NCBI GenBank assembly: GCA_903644075.1
Contig: CAHJXH010000010.1
Coordinates: forward strand, 1 to 38,408
Origin: Sphingobacteriaceae bacterium
GTDB taxonomy: Bacteria > Bacteroidota > Bacteroidia > Sphingobacteriales > Sphingobacteriaceae
DNA: 38,408 nt
Direction of reading: 5' to 3'
Positions within the stretch are counted from its first letter, which is position 1, and the number at the start of each line of letters is the position of its first letter. A program made the translations under genes and the position numbers. The notes beneath the pieces are model-generated. The model ran no database searches, was not told the DNA's origin, and worked only from the letters and a program-made list of their open reading frames with translations. This document shows, in pieces, positions 15,523 to 23,526 of this stretch.

Positions 15523-15888
15523 TTAGATTAATGCGCCACCACCATTAGGCTCACAATCGGGTGGGCATGTGCCTGTTTCATCGTAAACTTCAGTATCAGC
15601 TTCGCCGCGCACAATGCTTTTGCTTTGAGCATCTGCACCAATTGCTACAAGCGTATGGCCTACTGGTAAACCAACTGCTTTAATTGTTGGGTCGCTCAAT
15701 GCCACATGAAGTTTAACGTAATGACAATCCGGTTGATCGATGATTTTTCTTAAATGATCTGCGCTGATTTTAAATGAGTGAATGTGATTATTATCATCAC
15801 ATTTCGTTTTGTAATCAGCAATGATTTTGTGGGCGTGGCTCAAATTAATTTTTGCGCCAACAATTGGAGGTGTTTTACCGTCTGACAT
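15523..15888 (-). CDS. small protein with C-terminal CPPxC motif, signalling cassette
   Basis: A 121-residue soluble protein without signal peptide or membrane segment. It has a pair-rich central fold (ISADHLRKIIDQPDCHYVKL, then a VGHTLVAIGAD stretch) and ends with C108-P-P-D-C112 followed by EPNGGGALI. From memory, Bacteroidota encode uncharacterised proteins of this size with a similar layout and a CPPxC(P) end; I cannot name a domain. First gene of the cassette with the 7-TM protein, kinase and regulator. It could be a secreted signal precursor, a redox or metal sensor, or the partner of the 7-TM protein. The leader is A/T-rich (AAACAAAAC before the ATG), with no clear promoter box. Confidence 0.7.
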   Translation of the reverse strand: MSDGKTPPIVGAKINLSHAHKIIADYKTKCDDNNHIHSFKISADHLRKIIDQPDCHYVKLHVALSDPTIKAVGLPVGHTLVAIGADAQSKSIVRGEADTEVYDETGTCPPDCEPNGGGALI

Positions 15889-16050
15889 TTTTTTGTTTTG
15901 TTTTAAGGAGTCAATTGAATATTAATAGGGAATACTTCGGCCGAAAATATGTATTTCGAAGTTATTGTAATTAGCTTGTGTGTTATTTATCGATAATTTC
16001 TTCTTCCGTCAACGGAAATTGAAACCCTGATACAATAATACATTTACTAA

Positions 16051-16083
16051 AAAATAAAAAAATACCGTGTTTTAACGGTATTT
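16051..16083 (-). terminator. minus-strand terminator upstream of the signalling cassette
   Basis: Read on the minus strand, a 9-bp stem AAATACCGT / ACGGTATTT (16083-16075 with 16068-16060, 6-nt loop) is followed by a T-rich tail (TTTTATTTTTT). There is no minus-strand gene immediately before it; the next one upstream on that strand is the LUD gene ending at 17289. The rest of 15889-16179 holds a small TTCCG-TCAA-CGGAA hairpin (16004-16017) and no gene. Confidence 0.65.
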
Positions 16084-16179
16084 GAAGAGTATATAAGGCT
16101 AATAAAATATTTTTAAGTATCGCTTATAGAAATTGATGAGGAATTAAAACACAAGGCCTGCGTTTTAGGTTAACATGCC

Positions 16180-17286
16180 ATGCGCCAAATGCTTCAGAAT
16201 TTACTAAGTAAGCCAATCATCAGGCTGTCAGACAAATACTCATCAAATCCAAATCAAAAAAGGGTTTTTAGCGCATTGTCTGCATTGCAAAAAACCATAC
16301 TCTCCAACCCTGGTAAACGCGGTTTAATCATTCCGTTTGATAGTAAAGGAGGAAAATTTGTGGTACTATCAGACCAACACAAAGGCGCGCGTGATGATGC
16401 GGATGATTTCGCCCTGGCCGAAAATAATTACCTGGCCGCATTGGATTATTACAACCAAAACAACTTTACCTACATTAACCTGGGCGATAGTGAAGAGCTA
16501 TGGGAAAATTTGTTTTTAACCGTTAAGCATCATAACAAAGCCACCTTCGAGAAAGAAAAACTATTTCTGGACCGAAATGCTTTTGTAAAAATTTTCGGCA
16601 ATCACGATTTGTATTGGGATAATGATCCGCTGGCTCCGGTAAGCCTGTACCAGATCTATGGTAAGTCCATCAATATTTACGAAGGCATAATTCTGCAGAC
16701 TACCATTAAAGGCAAACCACTCAACATCTACATGACCCATGGCCACCAGGGCGATTTGCAGAGCGATGGTAACTGGTTTAGCAAATGGTTTGTTTCAAAT
16801 GTATGGGCGCCGGTGCAATCGTATTTAAAGATCAATCCCAATACACCGGCCAATAACGATGACCTGAAGACTGCCCATAACCAGATGATGTACGAGTGGA
16901 GTGCTAAACAACAAAATACCGTGTTAATTACCGGGCATACCCATCAACCGGTATTTCAATCATTAACACACATCGAAAGCTTGTATATCCAACGGGCGCG
17001 GGCAAAGAAAGCTAATGACATAGCGGCTATAAACCAATTGGAGGCAGAGATTACCAAACGCCATTTAAAGAACGACAGTTCGCTAAACTTTACAGGTTAT
17101 CGCCCAACGTATTTTAACAGCGGCTGTTGTTGTTTTGATGATGGTGATATTACGGGGATAGAGATAGCAGATGGTTTTATCCGCCTGATAAAATGGGAGT
17201 ATGACAAGGATAAGAATAGTGCACGCGAAGTATTGGAAGAGCGCGATTTGGAAGCTTTATTAAATGAAATGGAAGCTAAGGCTTAA
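16180..17286 (+). CDS. calcineurin-like metallophosphoesterase
   Basis: A 368-residue enzyme with the full set of metallophosphoesterase motifs: LSDQHKG (D-x-H, about residue 64), NLGDSEE (GD, about 101), FGNHDLYW (GNHD, about 139), MTHGHQGD (about 186) and ITGHTHQPVF (GHTH, about 251). It hydrolyses phosphate esters; the substrate is not evident. No signal peptide, so cytoplasmic. Two early Met codons (1 and 4) are possible starts. Its stop is 2 nt from the stop of the converging LUD gene, with no terminator between them. Confidence 0.9.
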   Translation: MRQMLQNLLSKPIIRLSDKYSSNPNQKRVFSALSALQKTILSNPGKRGLIIPFDSKGGKFVVLSDQHKGARDDADDFALAENNYLAALDYYNQNNFTYINLGDSEELWENLFLTVKHHNKATFEKEKLFLDRNAFVKIFGNHDLYWDNDPLAPVSLYQIYGKSINIYEGIILQTTIKGKPLNIYMTHGHQGDLQSDGNWFSKWFVSNVWAPVQSYLKINPNTPANNDDLKTAHNQMMYEWSAKQQNTVLITGHTHQPVFQSLTHIESLYIQRARAKKANDIAAINQLEAEITKRHLKNDSSLNFTGYRPTYFNSGCCCFDDGDITGIEIADGFIRLIKWEYDKDKNSAREVLEERDLEALLNEMEAKA

Positions 17287-17288
17287 GA

Positions 17289-17927
17289 TTAGCCATCTAA
17301 AAGAAAAACAAAAATTTCTTTAGGGCCGTGTGCTCCTAATACCAGGGTTTTCTCAATATCAGCAGTACGGCTTGGGCCTGTAACAACTGAAAGCATAGAT
17401 GGCAGTTGCACACCATATTTTTGCTTGATGATGTTAAAGCCATCTTTCAAATCTACCACCAATTGCGAGGTATAGGCCAGTACAATATGTATGGGCGGGT
17501 AGATACTTAACCTGCGGCCGGCCATATCTGCATTAGAAATCAGAATGCTGCCATTGCGGGCAATCAGGGCTTCACAAAGTGTAAAACCAACTTCAGATTG
17601 TTCAAAATTTTTGTCGGTTTCGTAGTACGGATATTCATAACGTTCTAACATGGCCTGCAGGGCGGGTTCCCAGCAATATATTTTATGCCAGTTGCGCTCT
17701 TCGGCTAAGGTGAGCAGGTTGTCTATAAATTGAATTTCGTCCTCACAAAACACAAACTGACCGGCAGCTGCGGTAAATTGCTCTGCAAACATTACCTCTG
17801 GTAGTTCTTCTGTTGCGGGGTAAATAGGCAGCTCCTCAAGGTTAGGGTAGGGGTTGTCCCTTTTCTCCAGCAAGGCTTTACGTATTTTTTTGAGCAGCCG
17901 TTCTTTCGGTGTAATGTTGTTACTCAT
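17289..17927 (-). CDS. LUD-domain (LutC/YkgG-type) protein
   Basis: A 212-residue protein with the DUF162/LUD pattern: conserved GFTLCEALIARNGSILIS in the middle and a C-terminal TGPSRTADIEKTLVLGAHGP (about residues 184-203). In other bacteria such proteins belong to the lactate-utilisation LutABC complex. Here there is no lutA or lutB neighbour, so it is a stand-alone member beside ftsH, an arrangement familiar in Bacteroidota. A terminator between it and ftsH makes it at least partly a separate transcription unit. Confidence 0.85.
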   Translation of the reverse strand: MSNNITPKERLLKKIRKALLEKRDNPYPNLEELPIYPATEELPEVMFAEQFTAAAGQFVFCEDEIQFIDNLLTLAEERNWHKIYCWEPALQAMLERYEYPYYETDKNFEQSEVGFTLCEALIARNGSILISNADMAGRRLSIYPPIHIVLAYTSQLVVDLKDGFNIIKQKYGVQLPSMLSVVTGPSRTADIEKTLVLGAHGPKEIFVFLLDG

Positions 17928-17939
17928 CCTTTTAAAATA

Positions 17940-17973
17940 AAAAAGCCATTATGCGCAGGCATAATGGCTTTTT
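17940..17973. terminator. strong bidirectional terminator after ftsH
   Basis: Perfect 14-bp stem (17940-17953 with 17960-17973, core GCCATTATG/CATAATGGC) with a 6-nt loop, and A5/T5 at the ends so that it works on both strands. It ends ftsH transcripts 14 nt after the stop. On the plus strand it would catch read-through from the metallophosphoesterase gene after it crosses the LUD gene. Confidence 0.9.
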
Positions 17974-17986
17974 GGTTATTTAAAAC

Positions 17987-20071
17987 TTATGGTTTTTCGG
18001 TGCCTTCAATATTGCTGCCGGCCGGGTTGGTTACCGATTCAGGGATCGCATTATTGTCAACATCAGGGTTTAAAGCCGCTTCGCCGTTCACAAACTTGTC
18101 GTAAGCGGTACGGTTATCAAAAGGGCGTTTACCTAATAATTCTTCTAAGTCAGACTGGAACAATACTTCTTTCTCCAATAACTTGGCAGCAAGCAATTCC
18201 AGGCCAGAGCGTTTCTCAATCAACAGATCTTTGGTGCGTTGGTAAACTGAATCAATCAATCCACGTACTTCATGGTCAATCAGTTCGGCAGTAGTATCAG
18301 AGTAAGGTTTGTTAAACTGATATTCGCCTTGCGGATCGTAGAAAGATACGTTACCAACCTTATCATTCATACCGTAGATTTTCACCATGGCATAAGCTAA
18401 TTTGGTAATGCGCTCTAAATCGCTCAATGCACCGGTTGAGATTTTACCGAAAACGATATCCTCAGCAACACGGCCACCCATTGATACCACCATTTCGTCT
18501 TTCAACTGCTCGGTAGTATGTAAAAACTGCTCACGCGGTAAATACTGGGCATAACCTAATGCGGCAACACCACGTGGAACGATAGATACTTTAACCAATG
18601 GATCGGCATGTTCCAGGAACCAACCTGCAATAGCGTGGCCGGCTTCGTGGTATGCCACAATGCGTTTCTCTTCTGGCGAAATAATTTTGTTTTTCTTTTC
18701 TAAACCACCAATCACACGGTCAATCGCATCCTGGAAGTCTTGCATATCAACAGCTGTTTTATCACGACGCGCAGCAATCAGCGCAGCTTCGTTACAAACG
18801 TTAGCAATCTCGGCACCCGCAAAGCCAGGTGTTTGTGCCGATAGTTTTTTAGCATCAACTTCTTCAGATAGTTTTAACGGACCTAAGTGAACTTTGAAGA
18901 TCTGCTCACGACCAACCAAATCCGGTTTATCGATAGAAATCTGTCTGTCGAAACGTCCCGGGCGCAGTAATGCAGAATCCAGTACATCAGGACGGTTGGT
19001 AGCAGCAAGGATAATAATACCAGAGTCGGTACCGAAACCATCCATTTCAACCAATAATTGGTTCAGAGTGTTTTCGCGCTCATCATTACCACCTACAATA
19101 TTGTTTTTACCACGGGCGCGGCCAATGGCATCAATCTCATCAATAAAGATGATACAAGGCGCTTTGTCTTTTGCCTGGCGGAACAGATCACGAACGCGTG
19201 ATGCACCCACACCCACAAACATCTCCACAAAGTCGGAACCCGACAGGGAGAAGAACGGCACCTGAGCTTCACCTGCAACAGCTTTAGCCATTAAGGTTTT
19301 ACCAGTACCCGGCGAACCTACCAATAAGGCTCCTTTAGGTATTTTACCACCCAGGTTAGTGTATTTTTTAGGATTTTTAAGGAAATCTACAATTTCCATT
19401 ACCTCTTCTTTTGCTTCCTGTAAGCCGGCAACATCATTAAAGGTTACGTTAACCTGGGCTTCTTTATCAAACAAAGTAGCTTTTGATTTACCAATGCTGA
19501 AGATCTGACCGCCCGGGCCACCACCGGCACCACCACTCATGCGGCGCATAATGTATAACCAAACTACAGCAAAAAGCACCATGATAATAACGCCTTGCAC
19601 TAACCAGTTTGATAGCAGGCTTTCGTGCTGCTCAAACTGTATTAAAGTTTTTTGCGAATCTGGCAGGTCTTTTTCTACAGCGGCTACGGTTTGCTTTAAG
19701 CTCTCGAAAGATGCATCAGAAAAAGTATACTGCGGGCCGCTTTGCGTGCTTAACGAGCGTTGGGCTTTAATGTCGTTGTATTCGGGTTTATTTATAGCCT
19801 CTTTCTTAATGTAAACATCGGCAATAACCAGGTCACCGTTTTTGTAGGCCACAATATGGTCAACATCATGGTTCTTCAACATTTCGTTTTGGAAACGCTG
19901 CGATGTAATTGGTTTGCCACTATTACCGTTAATAAGGTACGATACTACAATTAACCCTAATATCAGAACGGCATACAGCCACACTATGTTAAACTTAGGC
20001 GGCTTTGGTGTAATTTTTTTATTTGAAATTTTACGAATAGTCTTAGGCTTTTCGGATTTACTTTCTTTCAT
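17987..20071 (-). CDS. ftsH: ATP-dependent membrane zinc protease FtsH
   Basis: A 694-residue membrane AAA+ protease that degrades unfolded membrane proteins and specific regulators. Two membrane helices (about residues 28-46 and 155-173) flank a periplasmic part. The AAA domain has Walker A GSPGTGKT (about 252-259, Ser where most FtsH have Pro), Walker B IIFIDEID, and SRH ATNRPDVLDSALLRPGRFD (about 357). The protease zinc motif is HEAGH (about residue 474), with the later Asp in DLERIT. Probably transcribed with rsfS (gap about 76 nt). Confidence 0.97.
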   Translation of the reverse strand: MKESKSEKPKTIRKISNKKITPKPPKFNIVWLYAVLILGLIVVSYLINGNSGKPITSQRFQNEMLKNHDVDHIVAYKNGDLVIADVYIKKEAINKPEYNDIKAQRSLSTQSGPQYTFSDASFESLKQTVAAVEKDLPDSQKTLIQFEQHESLLSNWLVQGVIIMVLFAVVWLYIMRRMSGGAGGGPGGQIFSIGKSKATLFDKEAQVNVTFNDVAGLQEAKEEVMEIVDFLKNPKKYTNLGGKIPKGALLVGSPGTGKTLMAKAVAGEAQVPFFSLSGSDFVEMFVGVGASRVRDLFRQAKDKAPCIIFIDEIDAIGRARGKNNIVGGNDERENTLNQLLVEMDGFGTDSGIIILAATNRPDVLDSALLRPGRFDRQISIDKPDLVGREQIFKVHLGPLKLSEEVDAKKLSAQTPGFAGAEIANVCNEAALIAARRDKTAVDMQDFQDAIDRVIGGLEKKNKIISPEEKRIVAYHEAGHAIAGWFLEHADPLVKVSIVPRGVAALGYAQYLPREQFLHTTEQLKDEMVVSMGGRVAEDIVFGKISTGALSDLERITKLAYAMVKIYGMNDKVGNVSFYDPQGEYQFNKPYSDTTAELIDHEVRGLIDSVYQRTKDLLIEKRSGLELLAAKLLEKEVLFQSDLEELLGKRPFDNRTAYDKFVNGEAALNPDVDNNAIPESVTNPAGSNIEGTEKP

Positions 20072-20147
20072 GTTTTATATTTCAGCTCAAACAGATGTAA
20101 TCTATAATTAATTAACAGGGGAAAAATAAACTGGCAGATATTACAGT

Positions 20148-20522
20148 TTAAGCGCTTTGGTAAAATTTAATTTCGGCATCGCCCCACAAATCCTCTACAC
20201 CATAAAATTCTCGTTTATCGGTTCTGAAGATATGGACCACTACATCAATATAATCGAGCAGTATCCACTCACTGTGTACAAGGCCTTCTTTACGCCAGGG
20301 TTCTTGTTGTGTGGCTTTAAAAATCTCTTCTTCTACGCTATTGGCAATTGCTTTAACCTGGGTACTTGAATCAGCATGGCAGATTACAAAATAATCTGAC
20401 ACGGAACTGAATATATTACGAAGATCTAATCTGACAATTTCATTTCCCTTTTTTTCCTGCATGCCATGTATGGCAAGTTCAGAAATGTAAGCGGATTCTT
20501 GTATCGCTTTGTTTTTTACCAT
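20148..20522 (-). CDS. rsfS: ribosomal silencing factor RsfS
   Basis: A 124-residue protein of the RsfS/Iojap family that binds bL14 on the large subunit and blocks subunit joining under nutrient limitation. Typical stretches: DLRNIFSSVSDYFVICHADSSTQVKAIA cut over residues 32-59, then EGLVHSEWILLDYIDVVVHIF (the motif W..LDYGDVVVHIF with I replacing G), and REFYGVEDLWGDA. The start is the ATG at 20522; an in-frame TTG directly upstream would add one Met and is unnecessary. Divergent from birA and followed by ftsH. Confidence 0.95.
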   Translation of the reverse strand: MVKNKAIQESAYISELAIHGMQEKKGNEIVRLDLRNIFSSVSDYFVICHADSSTQVKAIANSVEEEIFKATQQEPWRKEGLVHSEWILLDYIDVVVHIFRTDKREFYGVEDLWGDAEIKFYQSA

Positions 20523-20568
20523 CAAAAAGAATTAGTTTTGAACGATTTGATTTAATAACGTTTATACT

Positions 20569-21339
20569 TTGCAAAATAACATATTTTCAGGATTATTTGT
20601 TGGACAAAATTTAGTCACCCTGAAAGAAGTAGATTCTACAAATACTTTTCTCAAAAATTTAGCGTCAAATTCCAAGCCATTACCCGAAGGAACGGTCATT
20701 ATGGCAGAGAATCAGTACGCTGGCCGGGGCCAACAACAGAACCGCTGGTTTACAGAAGCCGGCAAAAACCTCTCTTTCAGCATATTACTTAAACCCACAT
20801 TTTTACTTTTAAATGATCAATTTGCCTTAACACAGGCTATCAGTTTAGGAGTCGCTAAAGCGTTGTCACATGTTACAGGTGAGGGAATAAAAATTAAATG
20901 GCCGAATGATATCTATTATAATAACCGCAAGCTGGGCGGCATCCTGATAGAGAATATGGTGCAGGGAGCGCAGATTAACAACTCGGTTATTGGCATAGGC
21001 CTCAATATAAACCAGGAGCAGTTTCCCGAGTATTTACCAAACGCCACATCGCTAAGGCAAATCTTACATAGAGATTATGATTTGAAAGCTTTATTATCAG
21101 AAATTTGCGGCTGTATAGAAGCATACTATTTGCAATTAAAAGCAGGAAAGGCTGCTGAAATAAAACAGGAGTACCTGTCGTTCTTGTTCGGGCTAAACGA
21201 AACGCGAAATTTCCGGTCGAATGGAGAAATGTTTGAAGGCCGTATTACAGGTGTTACTGAAAGAGGTTTGCTGAAAATACAAAGCGGTGAAATCGAGAAC
21301 GAATACAATTTAAAAGAAGTAGAATTTTTAATCAATTAA
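20569..21339 (+). CDS. birA: biotin--[acetyl-CoA-carboxylase] ligase
   Basis: Attaches biotin to the carrier protein of biotin-dependent carboxylases. Catalytic-domain motifs: AGRGQQQNRW (residues 51-60, biotinyl-AMP loop), KWPNDIYY with K110 (110-117) and KLGGILIE (121-128). It lacks the N-terminal HTH, so it is the enzyme-only class and not a repressor. A small SH3-like C-terminal domain follows from about residue 205. The start is TTG at 20569: a stop lies a few codons upstream and no ATG occurs before residue 45. Divergent from rsfS; the DsbD N-domain gene follows after 7 nt. Confidence 0.94.
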   Translation: MQNNIFSGLFVGQNLVTLKEVDSTNTFLKNLASNSKPLPEGTVIMAENQYAGRGQQQNRWFTEAGKNLSFSILLKPTFLLLNDQFALTQAISLGVAKALSHVTGEGIKIKWPNDIYYNNRKLGGILIENMVQGAQINNSVIGIGLNINQEQFPEYLPNATSLRQILHRDYDLKALLSEICGCIEAYYLQLKAGKAAEIKQEYLSFLFGLNETRNFRSNGEMFEGRITGVTERGLLKIQSGEIENEYNLKEVEFLIN

Positions 21340-21346
21340 GCTATAT

Positions 21347-21799
21347 ATGAAAAAAATAATGTCAGCCCTGTTTGTGCTGTTTTTGTACACAGGCGTTCAG
21401 GCACAAATATTAACCCCGGTAAAATGGAGTTATGCAGCTAAAAGAATCAGCGCCACCGAGGCTGTTGTTTTTATGAAAGCCACTATTGATAACGGCTGGC
21501 ACATTTATTCGCAAACTGTAAAAGATGGCGGACCAATTAAAACGGACTTTAAATTTACCCCATCTAAAGCATATACCCTGGTTGGCAAAACCATTGAACC
21601 AACCCCGGTAACTAAATTCGAAACTGCATTTAAAATGAATGTAAGCTATTTCGAAAAAGAAGTTGTTTTTCAGCAAAAAGTTAAACTAACATCACCAAAC
21701 GCAACGGTTGTTAAAGGCCAGTTAGAATATATGACCTGTAACGATCACCAGTGCCTGCCACCAGAGGATGTAGATTTTAGTGTTACTATCAGCAAATAA
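21347..21799 (+). CDS. secreted DsbD N-terminal-domain protein
   Basis: A 150-residue protein with a signal peptide (1-20, ending VQAQ) and a single immunoglobulin-like DsbD-N domain. The redox Cys pair C131/C136 sits in MTCNDHQCLPP, the normal motif of the periplasmic domain that passes electrons to client oxidoreductases. In proteobacterial DsbD this domain is fused to the membrane part; here it is free and is encoded 26 nt before a DsbD that lacks it. The two proteins very probably work as one relay. Confidence 0.88.
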   Translation: MKKIMSALFVLFLYTGVQAQILTPVKWSYAAKRISATEAVVFMKATIDNGWHIYSQTVKDGGPIKTDFKFTPSKAYTLVGKTIEPTPVTKFETAFKMNVSYFEKEVVFQQKVKLTSPNATVVKGQLEYMTCNDHQCLPPEDVDFSVTISK

Positions 21800-21825
21800 T
21801 TAAAGCAGTTACACCAGAAATCGTC

Positions 21826-23526
21826 ATGAAAAATACGCTTAAGCGTTTCTTTAGAGCGGGTATTATCCCGGCAATTATTATAACGCTTATTTTAAGTTTA
21901 GGAGTTAGTGGTTCTGCCCGCGCAGCACAAGCTGATACCAGCGGTGTGGTATTTACAACCATACCGACTGCCGCCGATAGTATTGCCGCACAAAAAAAAC
22001 TGCAAAAACCAACTGCTATAAAAGCTGCAGGTGCAACCATCGCTAAAAACGAAGAAAAACCTAAAACACTTTGGCAAATATTTATTGAAGGTTTTGTGGG
22101 GGGCTTTGCGGCCTTGTTAATGCCTTGTATTTATCCGTTACTGCCGTTAACAGTTAGCTTTTTCACTAAAAAAGCAGGCAGCAGGCAAAAGGCAGTTTTT
22201 CAGTCCTTAATATATGGGATCTCTATTATTGTGATCTATGTATCGCTGGGTTTTATAATTACGCTATGTTTTGGTTCTGATGCTTTAAACGCTTTAGCAA
22301 CCAATGGCATATTTAATATGTTCTTCTTCCTGTTGCTGGTAACGTTTGGCGCATCTTTCCTGGGTGCGTTTGAACTAACTTTGCCAAGCTCGCTGGCTAA
22401 TAAGCTGGATGAGAACTCTGATAAAGGCGGGATGACAGGCATCTTCTTTATGGCTGCTACATTGGTAGTGGTATCCTTCTCTTGTACTGGCCCTATTATC
22501 GGTAGTTTACTGGTTAGTGCAGCAACCAAAGGCGAAAGGCTTGGCCCGGCTGTAGGTATGCTTGGTTTCTCATCAGCATTAGCTATTCCGTTTACGCTGT
22601 TTGCATTGTTTCCTTCGGCATTGAAAACCCTGCCAAAATCGGGCGGCTGGTTAAACAGCGTGAAGGTTGTATTGGGCTTTTTAGAATTAGCTTTCGCTTT
22701 AAAATTCCTTTCAAATGTGGATCTGGCTTATCACTGGAACTGGTTTGATCGTGAAGTGTTCCTTTCATTATGGATTGCTATCGGCGTAATGCTGTTCTTA
22801 TATTTAATAGGCAAGATCAAATTTTCGCATGATAGTCCGGTTGAACACCTGTCCGTATTCCGCACGTTTTTATCTATTGTGGTATTTGCCTTCGTAATGT
22901 TTATGATCCCTGGTTTATGGGGAGCACCATTAAAAGTGATCAGCGGATTTTTGCCTCCGCCTGCAACACAGGATTTTTACCTGACTAATGGCGGCAACGG
23001 TTCATCTGATGCAGCTCCGCAACAAACTGTATCAATAAAAGACAAAAAATATGAAGACCTGTTCCGCCGTGGTAAACACGCGGGATTGAACGAGTGGTAC
23101 GATTACGACCAGGCCTTACAGATATCGAAAGAATTAAAGAAACCTGTAATTATTGATTTTACTGGTTGGAACTGTGCCAACTGCCGCAAAATGGAGCAAG
23201 AGGTATGGTCGAACCCGGAGGTACACAAGCGGTTACAAAATGATTTTGTATTGCTGGAGCTTTATGTTGACGAAAAGCAGGAACTGCCCAAAGAGCAACA
23301 AACCATATCTTCTTTCAGCGGAAAGAAGATAAATACCATCGGGAATAAAAACAGTGATTACGAAGCTTCAAAATTTAATGTAAATTCGCAGCCGTATTAC
23401 GTTATCATCAATGCCAAAGGCGATGTATTGGTACCGCCACAAGGCGCAAATTATAGCGTAGACAATTATATTAAGTTTTTAGACAGCGGAAAGGCTGCTT
23501 TCCAGAATAACAATGGCTCAAATTAA
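21826..23526 (+). CDS. dsbD: thiol:disulfide interchange protein DsbD (membrane and thioredoxin domains)
   Basis: A 566-residue inner-membrane electron carrier that moves reducing power from cytoplasmic thioredoxin to the periplasm. An N-terminal signal or membrane segment (about 11-33) is followed by a linker. The eight-helix CcdA-like domain holds the paired Cys C101 (LLMPCIYP) and C220 (VSFSCTGP). The C-terminal thioredoxin-like domain has WNCANC with C450 and C453. The N-terminal DsbD-alpha domain is missing and is supplied by the preceding gene. The end overlaps pfkA by 14 nt. Confidence 0.93.
   Translation: MKNTLKRFFRAGIIPAIIITLILSLGVSGSARAAQADTSGVVFTTIPTAADSIAAQKKLQKPTAIKAAGATIAKNEEKPKTLWQIFIEGFVGGFAALLMPCIYPLLPLTVSFFTKKAGSRQKAVFQSLIYGISIIVIYVSLGFIITLCFGSDALNALATNGIFNMFFFLLLVTFGASFLGAFELTLPSSLANKLDENSDKGGMTGIFFMAATLVVVSFSCTGPIIGSLLVSAATKGERLGPAVGMLGFSSALAIPFTLFALFPSALKTLPKSGGWLNSVKVVLGFLELAFALKFLSNVDLAYHWNWFDREVFLSLWIAIGVMLFLYLIGKIKFSHDSPVEHLSVFRTFLSIVVFAFVMFMIPGLWGAPLKVISGFLPPPATQDFYLTNGGNGSSDAAPQQTVSIKDKKYEDLFRRGKHAGLNEWYDYDQALQISKELKKPVIIDFTGWNCANCRKMEQEVWSNPEVHKRLQNDFVLLELYVDEKQELPKEQQTISSFSGKKINTIGNKNSDYEASKFNVNSQPYYVIINAKGDVLVPPQGANYSVDNYIKFLDSGKAAFQNNNGSN

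Noticed and set aside
18894-19265. 123-residue plus-strand ORF
   Set aside because: Antisense to the FtsH AAA domain; Ser/Arg-rich shadow.
19292-19322. Broken Walker A in FtsH (GSPGTGKT)
   Set aside because: Only Pro to Ser in the variable part of the loop; Gly, Lys and Thr are kept, and I recall the same form in related species.
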